A stretch of DNA of 6,937 nucleotides from NCBI GenBank assembly GCA_027064945.1, contig JAMOPB010000439.1:1-6937 (forward strand), read 5' to 3'. Position 1 is the stretch's first letter. Every line of letters begins with the position of its first letter. This document shows positions 1 through 6,161 of the stretch, piece by piece. A model generated the notes under the pieces. The model had not been told where the DNA came from. It ran no database searches and saw only the letters and a list, made by a program, of their open reading frames with translations. Made by a program: the position numbers and the translations under genes. The stretch is from Candidatus Cloacimonadota bacterium (GTDB lineage Bacteria; Cloacimonadota; Cloacimonadia; Cloacimonadales; TCS61).

Positions 1-716
1 ATCATAGCCTTAGTAAAATGAACAAATATTATCTTATCATCGTCATAGCTATCGATAGTGCTAAGCACATCGCCTACAAAAGCCATCGTAGCTGCAGATT
101 TACTAAGCAAGAACGTTTCCGTAATCTCGCCCGGAACAATTTCATATCGCATCAATTCAGTGCAAATACGAAAAGTTTCTTTATCCACATTCCTATTAAG
201 AAAATTGTCCGTATCATTTATGATTGTAGTATAAAGAGCTGTAGCCACATATTTTGCACTTTCTTGGGAAAGTTGAGAAATTTCTTCTTTGAAAAGATTA
301 TGGACAATTGCACCGGCTGAAACCATTCCCGTATCGATATAAGTTGCAGCATTTTCGATAAGTTCACCTTTTTGATGATGATCGATAGCAATTATTCTTT
401 GTGCAGTTGGAATAAGAGGAGCACAATCTCTTACGCGCTCTTCTTCGTGGCAATCTACCAAAATCAAATTTTTGTAATATAGATGATCGGAATAAACTTT
501 TGTACGCTTTTTCCCATCTAAGAAATCATATTGATCAGGAGCCGGATATTCTAAAACAACATCAGTTTCTTTTCCCAAATTTTGGAAAATTTCTTGCATA
601 GCCAAAGCAGCACACAATCCATCTCCGTCAGGATTTTTATGTGTAAGAATTCCAATTTTACCATCTGCTTCGATCATATCACTCAATTTTTCTTTAAGTT
701 CGAAAAAACTAATCAT
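1..716 (-). CDS. nrnA: DHH-family phosphoesterase, NrnA-like (oligoribonuclease / pAp phosphatase), 3' end beyond the window
   Basis: The frame is open from an ATG at 716 down to base 1, giving the first 238 residues with no stop. DHH-superfamily motifs are clear: motif I HKNPDGDG (H26, D30, D32), motif II LVDCH with D88, motif III IDHHQ (D112-H113-H114), and motif IV NDTDNF with D168. These Asp and His residues form the two-metal centre of the family. In NrnA proteins it cleaves 2-5 nt RNAs and dephosphorylates pAp in the cytoplasm. The C-terminal DHHA1 substrate-binding domain with its GG-rich loop should lie past the left edge. The start codon overlaps the rbfA stop in an ATGATTAG arrangement (8 bases), implying translational coupling; rbfA followed by a DHH gene is a common order. 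Motif IV has Asp where many members have Gly (TDTGxF). Family assignment is firm; the exact substrate is inferred. Confidence 0.9.
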   Translation of the reverse strand, partial: MISFFELKEKLSDMIEADGKIGILTHKNPDGDGLCAALAMQEIFQNLGKETDVVLEYPAPDQYDFLDGKKRTKVYSDHLYYKNLILVDCHEEERVRDCAPLIPTAQRIIAIDHHQKGELIENAATYIDTGMVSAGAIVHNLFKEEISQLSQESAKYVATALYTTIINDTDNFLNRNVDKETFRICTELMRYEIVPGEITETFLLSKSAATMAFVGDVLSTIDSYDDDKIIFVHFTKAM

Positions 717-1068
717 TTTCCTGCTCCTCTTCTTCATGAATTTTTGCAAAAATATCTTCCAATTTATGCGCTTTATCAGCAATATCATCATATTGGAAAA
801 TAATTTCAGGAATTCTTCTCATCATTTTTGCTTCAGCAATTTGTTTTTTTATAAAACCACTACTTCTATTAATCGCACTTAAAACTTTTTTATCAGATTC
901 TTTACCAAGATGAGTAAAATACACTTTCATTAACGACATATCATTTGTTAATCTAACTGCTGTAATTGTAACGGATTGTAGATTTTTATCTCTAATTTTA
1001 AAAAGTAATGTATTTGAGATAAGTTTCATTAGTTCTTTTTCTAATCTTTGAATTCTTATTCTAGCCAT
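709..1068 (-). CDS. rbfA: 30S ribosome-binding factor A
   Basis: Encodes 119 residues, a normal RbfA length. RbfA binds the immature 30S subunit near the 5' end of 16S rRNA and helps its late maturation and cold adaptation. The N-terminus MARIRIQRLEKE, the central strands VTITAVRLTNDMSLMKVYFTHL and the C-terminal block RRIPEIIFQYDD fit the single KH-type domain of the family. The helix-kink position is SSG (residues 69-71), where many RbfA proteins have AxG. I chose the ATG at 1068 over one at 1104: an AGGTAGGA ribosome-binding site sits 5 nt upstream, the protein then starts as the family does, and the 1104 ATG lies in the loop of a hairpin. It follows infB after 65 bases and overlaps the DHH gene by 8. 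The acidic tail EEEEQEND is poorly conserved territory. Confidence 0.93.
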   Translation of the reverse strand: MARIRIQRLEKELMKLISNTLLFKIRDKNLQSVTITAVRLTNDMSLMKVYFTHLGKESDKKVLSAINRSSGFIKKQIAEAKMMRRIPEIIFQYDDIADKAHKLEDIFAKIHEEEEQEND

Positions 1069-1073
1069 ATTGT

Positions 1074-1081
1074 TCCTACCT
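1074..1081 (-). promoter_or_regulatory. Ribosome binding site deciding the rbfA start
   Basis: On the minus strand AGGTAGGA is followed by a 5-nt spacer (ACAAT) and the ATG at 1068. No comparable site precedes the in-frame ATG at 1104, so the shorter protein is preferred. Confidence 0.75.
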
Positions 1082-1115
1082 AAATAAAAATAGGTGGCAA
1101 CCATAAGTTACCACC
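1082..1115 (-). terminator. Hairpin plus U-rich tract between infB and rbfA
   Basis: On the minus-strand RNA, GGUGGUAAC (1115-1107) pairs with GUUGCCACC (1101-1093) around a 5-nt loop UUAUG. This gives nine pairs, one of them G-U, followed directly by UAUUUUUAUUU. After one U-U mismatch the base can extend by four A-U pairs (AAAU/AUUU). The imperfect pair is G-U on this strand but C-A on the other, so the structure suits the operon mRNA. It looks like a leaky intrinsic terminator or mRNA processing/stability element that would lower rbfA-nrnA relative to infB. A role as a full terminator is doubtful because rbfA has no obvious promoter of its own after it. Confidence 0.5.
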
Positions 1116-1133
1116 AATTTGATTATTTCATTT

Positions 1134-3578
1134 TTATATAGTTCTTTCTACTTGTTCGATAATATAATTTTCAATTACATCACCTTCTTTTAAGTCATTA
1201 TAATTTTCAATACCAATACCACATTCGCTACCGGCTTTTACTTCTTTCACCTCTTCAGAATAGTGTTTCAATGATGAGAGGTTACCTTCGTGAATCATAA
1301 TGTCATTTCTATAAATTCTAACTTTTCCCGTATTAGTAATTTTTCCTTTAACCACTCTAGCACCGGCAATTTGTCCAACACCTTTGATTCGGAAAACTTT
1401 CTGAACTTCAGCTGTTCCAAGATAAACTTCTCTATCTTCAGGTTCCAACATACCGCTCATAGATTTCTTAATCACATCAATTGCTTCATAGATAATTTGG
1501 AAAATTTGGATTTCTACATTTTCATCTTCAGCTAATTTCTTTGCAGGATTACTTGCTCTTACATGGAAACCAATAATAAGTGCATCGGAAGCTGAAGCAA
1601 GGTTTACATCCGCTTCATTAATTCCACCCACACCGGAACGAATAATATTCACCATCACTTCATCAGTAGATAATTTTTGGAAACTATCACAAAGAGCACC
1701 TACAGAACCATCTGTATCTGCTTTCACAATTAGCTTCACTTCGTTCATATTCTCTTCTTTGATACGTTGGAATAAGTTATCAAGATTTGTTTTTTGTTGG
1801 AATTTTTCACGTTCCTTACGAATGTTTTGACGCTCGGTACTTATCTGACGTGCAGTCTTTTCATCTTCCACTTTATTTAAGATATCACCTGCTTTAGGAA
1901 CTCCGGAAAGTCCATAAATAACGGCAACATCAGAAGGTCCCATTTTTGTAATTTCAATTTCACGTTCGTTTTCCATTCTTCTAACACGACCGGAATTAGC
2001 ACCACAAACAATGTTATCGCCTTTTCCCAAAGTTCCTTCTTGCAATAGCACAGTAACCATTACACCTTTTCTGGAATCTTTTTGAGATTCGATAACAATT
2101 CCACGTCCGAAAACATCAATAGGAGCAGTAAGTTCCATCATCTCAGTACTAAGAATAATTGTTTCCAATAATTCATCAATACCTTCACCTGTTTTTGCAG
2201 ATGTTTCACACCAAAGAGTGTCTCCACCGTAGTTTTCAAGATACACGCCATTAGTCATCAGATCATTAACAGTACGATCAAGGTTTGCATCAGGAAGATC
2301 CATTTTATTGATAGCAACAATCATCTGCACACCGGCAGCTTTAGCGTGATCAATTGCTTCTAAAGTTTGTTTTTTCACACTTTCATTTGCAGCAACTACA
2401 ATCACTGCAATATCAGTAACGTTAGCACCACGAGCACGCATAGCAGCAAACGCTTCATGACCCGGAGTATCTAAGAAAGTAATTTTATGATCATTATATG
2501 TAATCTGATATGCACCAATGTGCTGAGTAATTCCACCAGATTCACCTGCCACAACATTTGTCTGACGAATTCTATCTAAGATAGCTGTTTTACCATGATC
2601 AACGTGTCCCATAATGGTAACAATAGGAGGACGATAAGCTACTTCAACCTCGTCAAGATCGATACTGGTTTCCTCCAAAATTTCTTTACCATATTCTTCT
2701 TGGAATTCCACATCGAACTCGAATTCAGAACAGATCATTTCCAAAGAATCTTTATCAAGGCGTTGATTAATAGTAACCAATTGTCCCATCATAAAGAATT
2801 TCTTAATAATCTCACTAGGATTCACATCCATCATTTTAGCCAATTCAGCTACACTAGTAAATTCTGCAATTGTAAGTTTAGAATCCAATTCTCTTTTTTG
2901 AGATTCTTTTTTATATTTACGTTTTTTTGATTTCTTAGCCAAAGTTTTATTGATATTCTTCTTAATTTCAGCAGCCTGTAATTCAGATGGATCAAATACT
3001 TTCTTTTTCTTAGATAAACGTTTCTGTTTAGCTTTGATATGCTTATTTTTTTGTTCAAATTCGCGTTCAGCAAATTTTTTCTTATCTCTTTTAGAAAACT
3101 GTTTATCAGGAGTAGGAGGTACAGGAATATTTTTAGTAGATTTTACTTTTTTCTTAATCTGCTCAGAAACATCCGGTTTTTTAGGAGCTCGACGAACTAT
3201 ATCCGGTTTTACACGGCTGGGAATTCTTGGTTTGTTCTTTTTAATTTCTTTTTCAACAAACACAGGAGCTTTTTTAACCGCTTTCTTTTCCGGTTTTTCT
3301 GTTTTCTTCCGATTTCCATTATCTCTGTTTTCTCTATTTTTATTTCTTTCTCGAGAATGTTTTGCCACTTTTTCGTGTAATTTTTTAATATCTTGTTGGC
3401 GTTTCTTTACCTGATTTCCTACTTGATTAAATTTTTCTCTTATTTTTATAACGACTTCATCATCAACAGGGCTCATATGGCTTTTCACCACAATACCCAT
3501 ATCGGCTAAATGTTGCCTTAAAGCAGCTGTGGAAATCTTAAATTCCTTTGCTAATTCATGTACTCTTTTCTTTGCCAC
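1134..3578 (-). CDS. infB: Translation initiation factor IF-2
   Basis: Encodes 814 residues, typical length. IF-2 is the GTPase that delivers initiator fMet-tRNA to the 30S subunit and promotes 50S joining. Domains: IF2_N-type helical domain at about 1-50 (MAKKRVHELAKEFKIS); a long Lys/Arg-rich linker about 55-230; a second IF2 N domain about 235-290 (FFMMGQLVTINQRLD); the G domain about 317-485 with G1 GHVDHGKT (324-331), G2 GGITQHIGA (348-356), G3 DTPGHEAF (370-377), G4 NKMD (424-427) and G5 SAK (460-462); then domains II, III (about 605-705) and the C-terminal fMet-tRNA-binding domain (about 715-814, with YLGTAEVQKVF). All GTPase motifs are intact. The start is GTG, with GGAGG 4 nt upstream, in the 13-base gap after ylxQ. 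The low-complexity linker creates several long spurious frames on the opposite strand. Confidence 0.98.
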   Translation of the reverse strand: MAKKRVHELAKEFKISTAALRQHLADMGIVVKSHMSPVDDEVVIKIREKFNQVGNQVKKRQQDIKKLHEKVAKHSRERNKNRENRDNGNRKKTEKPEKKAVKKAPVFVEKEIKKNKPRIPSRVKPDIVRRAPKKPDVSEQIKKKVKSTKNIPVPPTPDKQFSKRDKKKFAEREFEQKNKHIKAKQKRLSKKKKVFDPSELQAAEIKKNINKTLAKKSKKRKYKKESQKRELDSKLTIAEFTSVAELAKMMDVNPSEIIKKFFMMGQLVTINQRLDKDSLEMICSEFEFDVEFQEEYGKEILEETSIDLDEVEVAYRPPIVTIMGHVDHGKTAILDRIRQTNVVAGESGGITQHIGAYQITYNDHKITFLDTPGHEAFAAMRARGANVTDIAVIVVAANESVKKQTLEAIDHAKAAGVQMIVAINKMDLPDANLDRTVNDLMTNGVYLENYGGDTLWCETSAKTGEGIDELLETIILSTEMMELTAPIDVFGRGIVIESQKDSRKGVMVTVLLQEGTLGKGDNIVCGANSGRVRRMENEREIEITKMGPSDVAVIYGLSGVPKAGDILNKVEDEKTARQISTERQNIRKEREKFQQKTNLDNLFQRIKEENMNEVKLIVKADTDGSVGALCDSFQKLSTDEVMVNIIRSGVGGINEADVNLASASDALIIGFHVRASNPAKKLAEDENVEIQIFQIIYEAIDVIKKSMSGMLEPEDREVYLGTAEVQKVFRIKGVGQIAGARVVKGKITNTGKVRIYRNDIMIHEGNLSSLKHYSEEVKEVKAGSECGIGIENYNDLKEGDVIENYIIEQVERTI

Positions 3579-3582
3579 AATA

Positions 3583-3587
3583 CCTCC
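3583..3587 (-). promoter_or_regulatory. Ribosome binding site for the GTG-started infB
   Basis: Minus-strand GGAGG with a 4-nt spacer (TATT) before GTG at 3578. It lies in the 13-base gap between the ylxQ stop and infB. It fixes a non-ATG start that gives the family's usual MAKKRVHEL N-terminus. Confidence 0.75.
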
Positions 3588-3591
3588 AATC

Positions 3592-3918
3592 TCACTTCAC
3601 TCGACGCATAATCCCGTGGGCAAAATTACCGTCCTCAACTATTATAATCCCAAGTTCTTTTCTGGCAAAAGCTTCTCCTAATTCTGTTTTACTACCACAA
3701 CGCAAAACAGGTTGATGCTTTACCAATTTAATAATCTGTGTTTTTGTTCTTTCGCTAATATCTTCAGCTAAAATGCAGAGCTTTGCCTTATTCCGATGTA
3801 AAGATTGCTCACCGGCAGATGAGCCTAAAGCAAGTTTTCCTGCTTTATTAGCTATCTGCAATAAACTAATTATATCATCTAATCTTACTTTTTCTTCTTT
3901 AATTTTTTCTTCATCCAT
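3592..3918 (-). CDS. ylxQ: YlxQ-like L7Ae/L30e-family RNA-binding protein
   Basis: Encodes 108 residues, close to the usual 100 or so for YlxQ. The sequence fits the L7Ae/L30e fold: LLQIANKAGKLALG at 19-32, the strand AKLCILAEDIS at about 45-55, and the C-terminal strand LGIIIVEDGNFAHGI. Relatives bind kink-turn RNA; the exact target of YlxQ is not established to my knowledge. The gene lies between ylxR and infB, its customary place. Its ATG is inside the end of ylxR, giving a 34-base overlap in a different frame, and an AAGGA site 8 nt upstream (itself inside ylxR) supports this start. No later start would leave the conserved IANKAGK segment intact. It ends 13 bases before infB. Family confident; the role in RNP assembly is an inference from fold and location. 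Confidence 0.88.
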   Translation of the reverse strand: MDEEKIKEEKVRLDDIISLLQIANKAGKLALGSSAGEQSLHRNKAKLCILAEDISERTKTQIIKLVKHQPVLRCGSKTELGEAFARKELGIIIVEDGNFAHGIMRRVK

Positions 3919-4112
3919 TTAGGCAATCCTTCAACACATTCTTCTGCATCACAAATATAATAACCTCTACCTGATAATCTTCTAAAAAAATCATAAACTA
4001 TCTTACTATTAATAATTTTAAAATTCAACATCTCCGCTTGGTGCTTTTTAGACTTACAAATCACGCAAGTTCTAATAGGTTTATGATTAACATTTGAAGA
4101 TCTATTTGGCAT
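3885..4112 (-). CDS. ylxR: YlxR (DUF448) nucleic-acid-binding protein
   Basis: Encodes 75 residues. It shows the YlxR signature: RTCVICK (residues about 14-20) near the N-terminus and SGRGYYIC with a following EEC (about 47-58), plus a very basic end (KWMKKKLKKKK). YlxR proteins are small, positively charged and probably bind RNA; some reports link them to transcriptional control and RNase P, but the role is not settled. The four cysteines (two in CVIC, two in CDAEEC) could bind a metal, which is inference. It starts 5 bases after the nusA stop with no visible Shine-Dalgarno site, so translation most likely depends on ribosomes finishing nusA. Its last 34 bases also encode the ylxQ start. Confidence 0.88.
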   Translation of the reverse strand: MPNRSSNVNHKPIRTCVICKSKKHQAEMLNFKIINSKIVYDFFRRLSGRGYYICDAEECVEGLPKWMKKKLKKKK

Positions 4113-4117
4113 TTTAT

Positions 4118-5350
4118 CTAGAAATAACGCGCTGATTCTTTTAATTTTTCAGCAGTTTTCTTACCCATACCTTCCATATTGGTAAGTTCTTCGACACTTG
4201 CCTCATAAATATCTTGAACTGAAGTATATCCATGTTCTTTTAAAACTTCAAGTAAATGAGCAGACATACCATCAAGATCACTTATATGGCTTGTTATTCT
4301 GCGCTCTTCAGCAATTTTATCTTCAAATTCTTCTTGCGTAAAAATATCCAATTTATAATCAGTTAACTTTGCTGCAAGTTTAACATTTTTTCCTTGTTTT
4401 CCAATTGCTAAATTCTTATTTTCATTTCTTACAATAATTCTAGCAAATTTTCCTCGCTCAGCTAAATAAACTTTTTCAACCAAGTCGGGTCCAATAGCGT
4501 TAGCAATCAATTGTTCAGGAGATTCATCCCATTCTACAATATCTACTAATTCGCCATAAACTTCAGCACGAACTTGTTCAATTCTAATTCCTTTAGGACC
4601 TAAGCAGCAAGCAGTAGCATCTAATCCGGGAGTATTTGAAATAACGGCAACTTTAGATCTAATGCCGGGTTCACGTACAATTTTCTTAACGGTAACATCT
4701 CCGGAAGTAATTTCAGGAATTTCCATTTCTAAAATCTTTTTTACAAAAGCAGGATGAGTACGAGATAAGATAACAACTACATCATTCTTACGTTTTTTAA
4801 TATCAATTACAAAAGCACGAACAATATCTCCTACTTTGAAGTATTCATTTTCAATTTGTTCATCTTTTGGAAGAAGTGCATCAGTATAACCTAAGCTAAT
4901 AATATATCCGTTATAATCTTCTTTACGAACTTTACCGGAAACTATCTGGTGCTTTTGAGCTTCATAATCATCGATAATTCTACTTTCTTCCATCAATTTA
5001 ATACGTTCCAAAATAGCTTTCCTAGCATTTCTAATTACTTTTGGTTCAAAATCCAAAATAGACATAATAGTAGGAACTTTATCACCTAATTCCAAATTAG
5101 GATTAATTCTCTTTGCATCTGCCAAAGAAATATCACCTAAATTATAATCGTGTTCTGTAACTATTCTATCAAAATGTGCTTCGATCCTGTTAGTATCGTA
5201 ATCTGCTATAATATTAAGATTATTCTCGCTAGTTAATTTTTTGGCAATAGCTTGCTTCAAGCCTTCCTTAATAATCTGAGAAAGCTCATCTCTATTCAAT
5301 TGCTTTAAATTAGCCAACTCAGCTAAAGATCTCATCAAGTTAGCACTCAT
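4118..5350 (-). CDS. nusA: Transcription termination/antitermination factor NusA
   Basis: Encodes 410 residues. NusA binds RNA polymerase and nascent RNA, stimulates pausing and intrinsic termination, and joins antitermination complexes. Domains: the RNA-polymerase-binding N-terminal domain about 1-130; an S1 domain about 134-200 (IVSGKVRKEDYNGYIISLG); KH1 about 205-280 with the loop GPKGIR (251-256) and the typical DIVEWDE following; KH2 about 281-340 with GKQG (317-320); and a C-terminal helix-hairpin-helix about 363-407 (LTNMEGMGKKTAEKL). There is one such C-terminal module, and the long acidic repeats of E. coli NusA are absent, as in many non-proteobacteria. The ATG at 5350 has AGGAG 5 nt upstream. 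It follows rimP after 37 bases. NusA autoregulation is known in other bacteria and is relevant to the hairpin in front of rimP. Confidence 0.98.
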   Translation of the reverse strand: MSANLMRSLAELANLKQLNRDELSQIIKEGLKQAIAKKLTSENNLNIIADYDTNRIEAHFDRIVTEHDYNLGDISLADAKRINPNLELGDKVPTIMSILDFEPKVIRNARKAILERIKLMEESRIIDDYEAQKHQIVSGKVRKEDYNGYIISLGYTDALLPKDEQIENEYFKVGDIVRAFVIDIKKRKNDVVVILSRTHPAFVKKILEMEIPEITSGDVTVKKIVREPGIRSKVAVISNTPGLDATACCLGPKGIRIEQVRAEVYGELVDIVEWDESPEQLIANAIGPDLVEKVYLAERGKFARIIVRNENKNLAIGKQGKNVKLAAKLTDYKLDIFTQEEFEDKIAEERRITSHISDLDGMSAHLLEVLKEHGYTSVQDIYEASVEELTNMEGMGKKTAEKLKESARYF

Positions 5351-5387
5351 AATATCTCCTATTTATATTTATTTTTATTTTCTTAAA

Positions 5388-5867
5388 TCAATCTTCGAAA
5401 TCTATTTTTTCTTTCTTAAATTCAAAATAGGTTTTCGCTTTTTTAATATTTTTAAACAAAATGGGTAATTCTTCTTCTAAAAATTCTACGGTAATATGCT
5501 CAGGAAGCACTTCTTTTAATAATCCAAGTTTTGTAACCGCTTTTTCATTTTCATCTAAATAAGTAATTTTGATTTTTTCACCGATTGCACTTGCATAATG
5601 CTTTTTCAGTTTTAGTTGTCTTTCCAAACCGGGAGAAGAAACTTCCAAGAAGTATCTTTCTTCGATAAAATCTTGTTCTTCCAGAATCACACCAATTGTT
5701 CTACTTACAGACCTACAATCACCAACAGTCACGCCACCCATTTTGGTAATATAAATTATAATAATCAAGCCTTTGGAAGCATGTTTCATCTCAATATCAT
5801 ACAATGCTACACCATGCTTCAGGCAAGCGTCTTTGGCGATTTCTTCTATTTTTTCTAAATATTTCAT
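5388..5867 (-). CDS. rimP: Ribosome maturation factor RimP
   Basis: Encodes 159 residues from the ATG at 5867, normal for the family. RimP acts in early 30S assembly, helping uS12 and neighbouring proteins bind. The N-terminal alpha/beta domain spans about 1-83, with VTVGDCRSVSRTIGVILEE (46-64) and the hallmark YFLEVSSPGLER (72-83); the C-terminal SH3-like domain follows (about 85-150). An in-frame ATG four codons upstream (5879) is possible, but only the 5867 ATG has a well-placed GGAG, 6 nt away, and that GGAG overlaps the upstream ATG. It is the first gene of the operon, preceded by a structured, AT-rich leader. A tRNA-fMet gene sits before rimP in enterobacteria; none is seen here. Confidence 0.94.
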   Translation of the reverse strand: MKYLEKIEEIAKDACLKHGVALYDIEMKHASKGLIIIIYITKMGGVTVGDCRSVSRTIGVILEEQDFIEERYFLEVSSPGLERQLKLKKHYASAIGEKIKITYLDENEKAVTKLGLLKEVLPEHITVEFLEEELPILFKNIKKAKTYFEFKKEKIDFED

Positions 5868-5873
5868 CTGATA

Positions 5874-5877
5874 CTCC
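5874..5877 (-). promoter_or_regulatory. Ribosome binding site deciding the rimP start
   Basis: Minus-strand GGAG with a 6-nt spacer (TATCAG) before the ATG at 5867. Upstream of the alternative ATG at 5879 there is only an A/T-rich run without a purine site. Confidence 0.65.
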
Positions 5878-5894
5878 ATTAAATATATACAATT

Positions 5895-5919
5895 AAACCA
5901 CTGAATTCAGTGGTTTTTT
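5895..5919 (+). terminator. Perfect 22-bp palindrome with T tract, terminator-like on the plus strand
   Basis: Bases 5895-5916 are a perfect palindrome: arms AAACCACTG and CAGTGGTTT around AATT. On the plus strand the 3' arm runs into a six-T tract (5914-5919), the form of an intrinsic terminator for rightward transcription. No rightward gene lies to its left, so it would only stop antisense transcription through rimP-nusA. On the minus strand the same palindrome is a stable hairpin in the rimP leader, about 28 bases before the start codon, without a long U tract. Hairpin certain; function uncertain. Confidence 0.6.
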
Positions 5920-5922
5920 ATC

Positions 5923-5954
5923 AAAAAAAATACTGACATGCCTCGGCGTCAGTA
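5923..5954 (-). terminator. Intrinsic terminator-like hairpin upstream of rimP (candidate attenuator)
   Basis: On the minus strand TACTGAC (5954-5948) pairs with GTCAGTA (5937-5931). Two further GC pairs are possible inside, with a CGAG loop and a 2-nt bulge, and eight consecutive Ts follow (5930-5923). This is a textbook intrinsic terminator pointing toward rimP. Because rimP starts only 56 bases downstream and the rightward gene points away, it either ends a short unannotated leftward RNA or works as an attenuator in the leader of the rimP-nusA-infB operon. Structure clear; regulatory role inferred. Confidence 0.65.
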
Positions 5955-5992
5955 GATTTCCTATGCGTCTGTTTTATATCAAATCGAGAAAA

Positions 5993-5998
5993 ATTATA
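5993..5998 (-). promoter_or_regulatory. Possible -10 box of the rimP operon promoter
   Basis: A perfect TATAAT reads on the minus strand at 5998-5993. A perfect TTGACA lies at 6014-6009, but only 10 nt separate them, far short of the usual 16-18, so they probably do not form one sigma-70 promoter. No good -35 is seen at 17 nt. If the -10 box is used, transcription would begin near 5986 and the leader would include both hairpins. Confidence 0.3.
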
Positions 5999-6136
5999 CC
6001 TGCTCAAATGTCAAGTAGTTAGTTAATTAATTGCTAAATATAAATTTTAGCTTATCTAAGTTCATCATTTAAGTTAAAGCTTAGAACAAATTTGTTTCAA
6101 ATTTTGTAACTACTTTACTGCTACAATAATAGATTC

Positions 6137-6161
6137 TTGACTAATTTATCTAATTAGCCAA
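6137..6161 (-). repeat. Imperfect inverted repeat (hairpin) in the divergent spacer
   Basis: On the minus strand TTGGCTAATT and AATTAGTCAA form a 10-pair stem with one G-U pair around a 5-nt loop. On the plus strand the odd pair is an A-C mismatch. It could be an operator (dyad) between the divergent genes or an RNA hairpin in a longer leftward leader. No U tract follows on the minus strand, so it is not a terminator. Confidence 0.4.

Noticed and set aside
1..320. A 100-codon plus-strand frame near the left edge
   Set aside because: It is antisense to the DHH phosphoesterase, whose catalytic motifs are intact in the minus frame; its own sequence resembles nothing.
1069..1104. Longer rbfA from the ATG at 1104 (12 extra residues, MVATYFYLGRNN)
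   Set aside because: It has no ribosome binding site, the ATG is in a hairpin loop, and the extra residues are unlike the RbfA family, while the 1068 ATG has a strong site.
2849..3073. A 74-codon minus-strand frame inside infB
   Set aside because: It is an out-of-frame product of the low-complexity Lys-rich linker; infB reads through without interruption.
2950..3414. A 154-codon open frame on the plus strand rich in Phe, Leu and Ser
   Set aside because: It is antisense to the Lys/Arg-rich linker of infB; AAA/AAG-rich codons read backwards give Phe/Leu. There is no independent evidence of coding and infB is certain. The same applies to 3039-3380 and 2595-2930.
6027..6068. A 13-residue leader-peptide frame on the minus strand (MMNLDKLKFIFSN)
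   Set aside because: It has no Shine-Dalgarno site, no run of a regulatory amino acid, and lies before the candidate -10 box; short frames like this are expected by chance.
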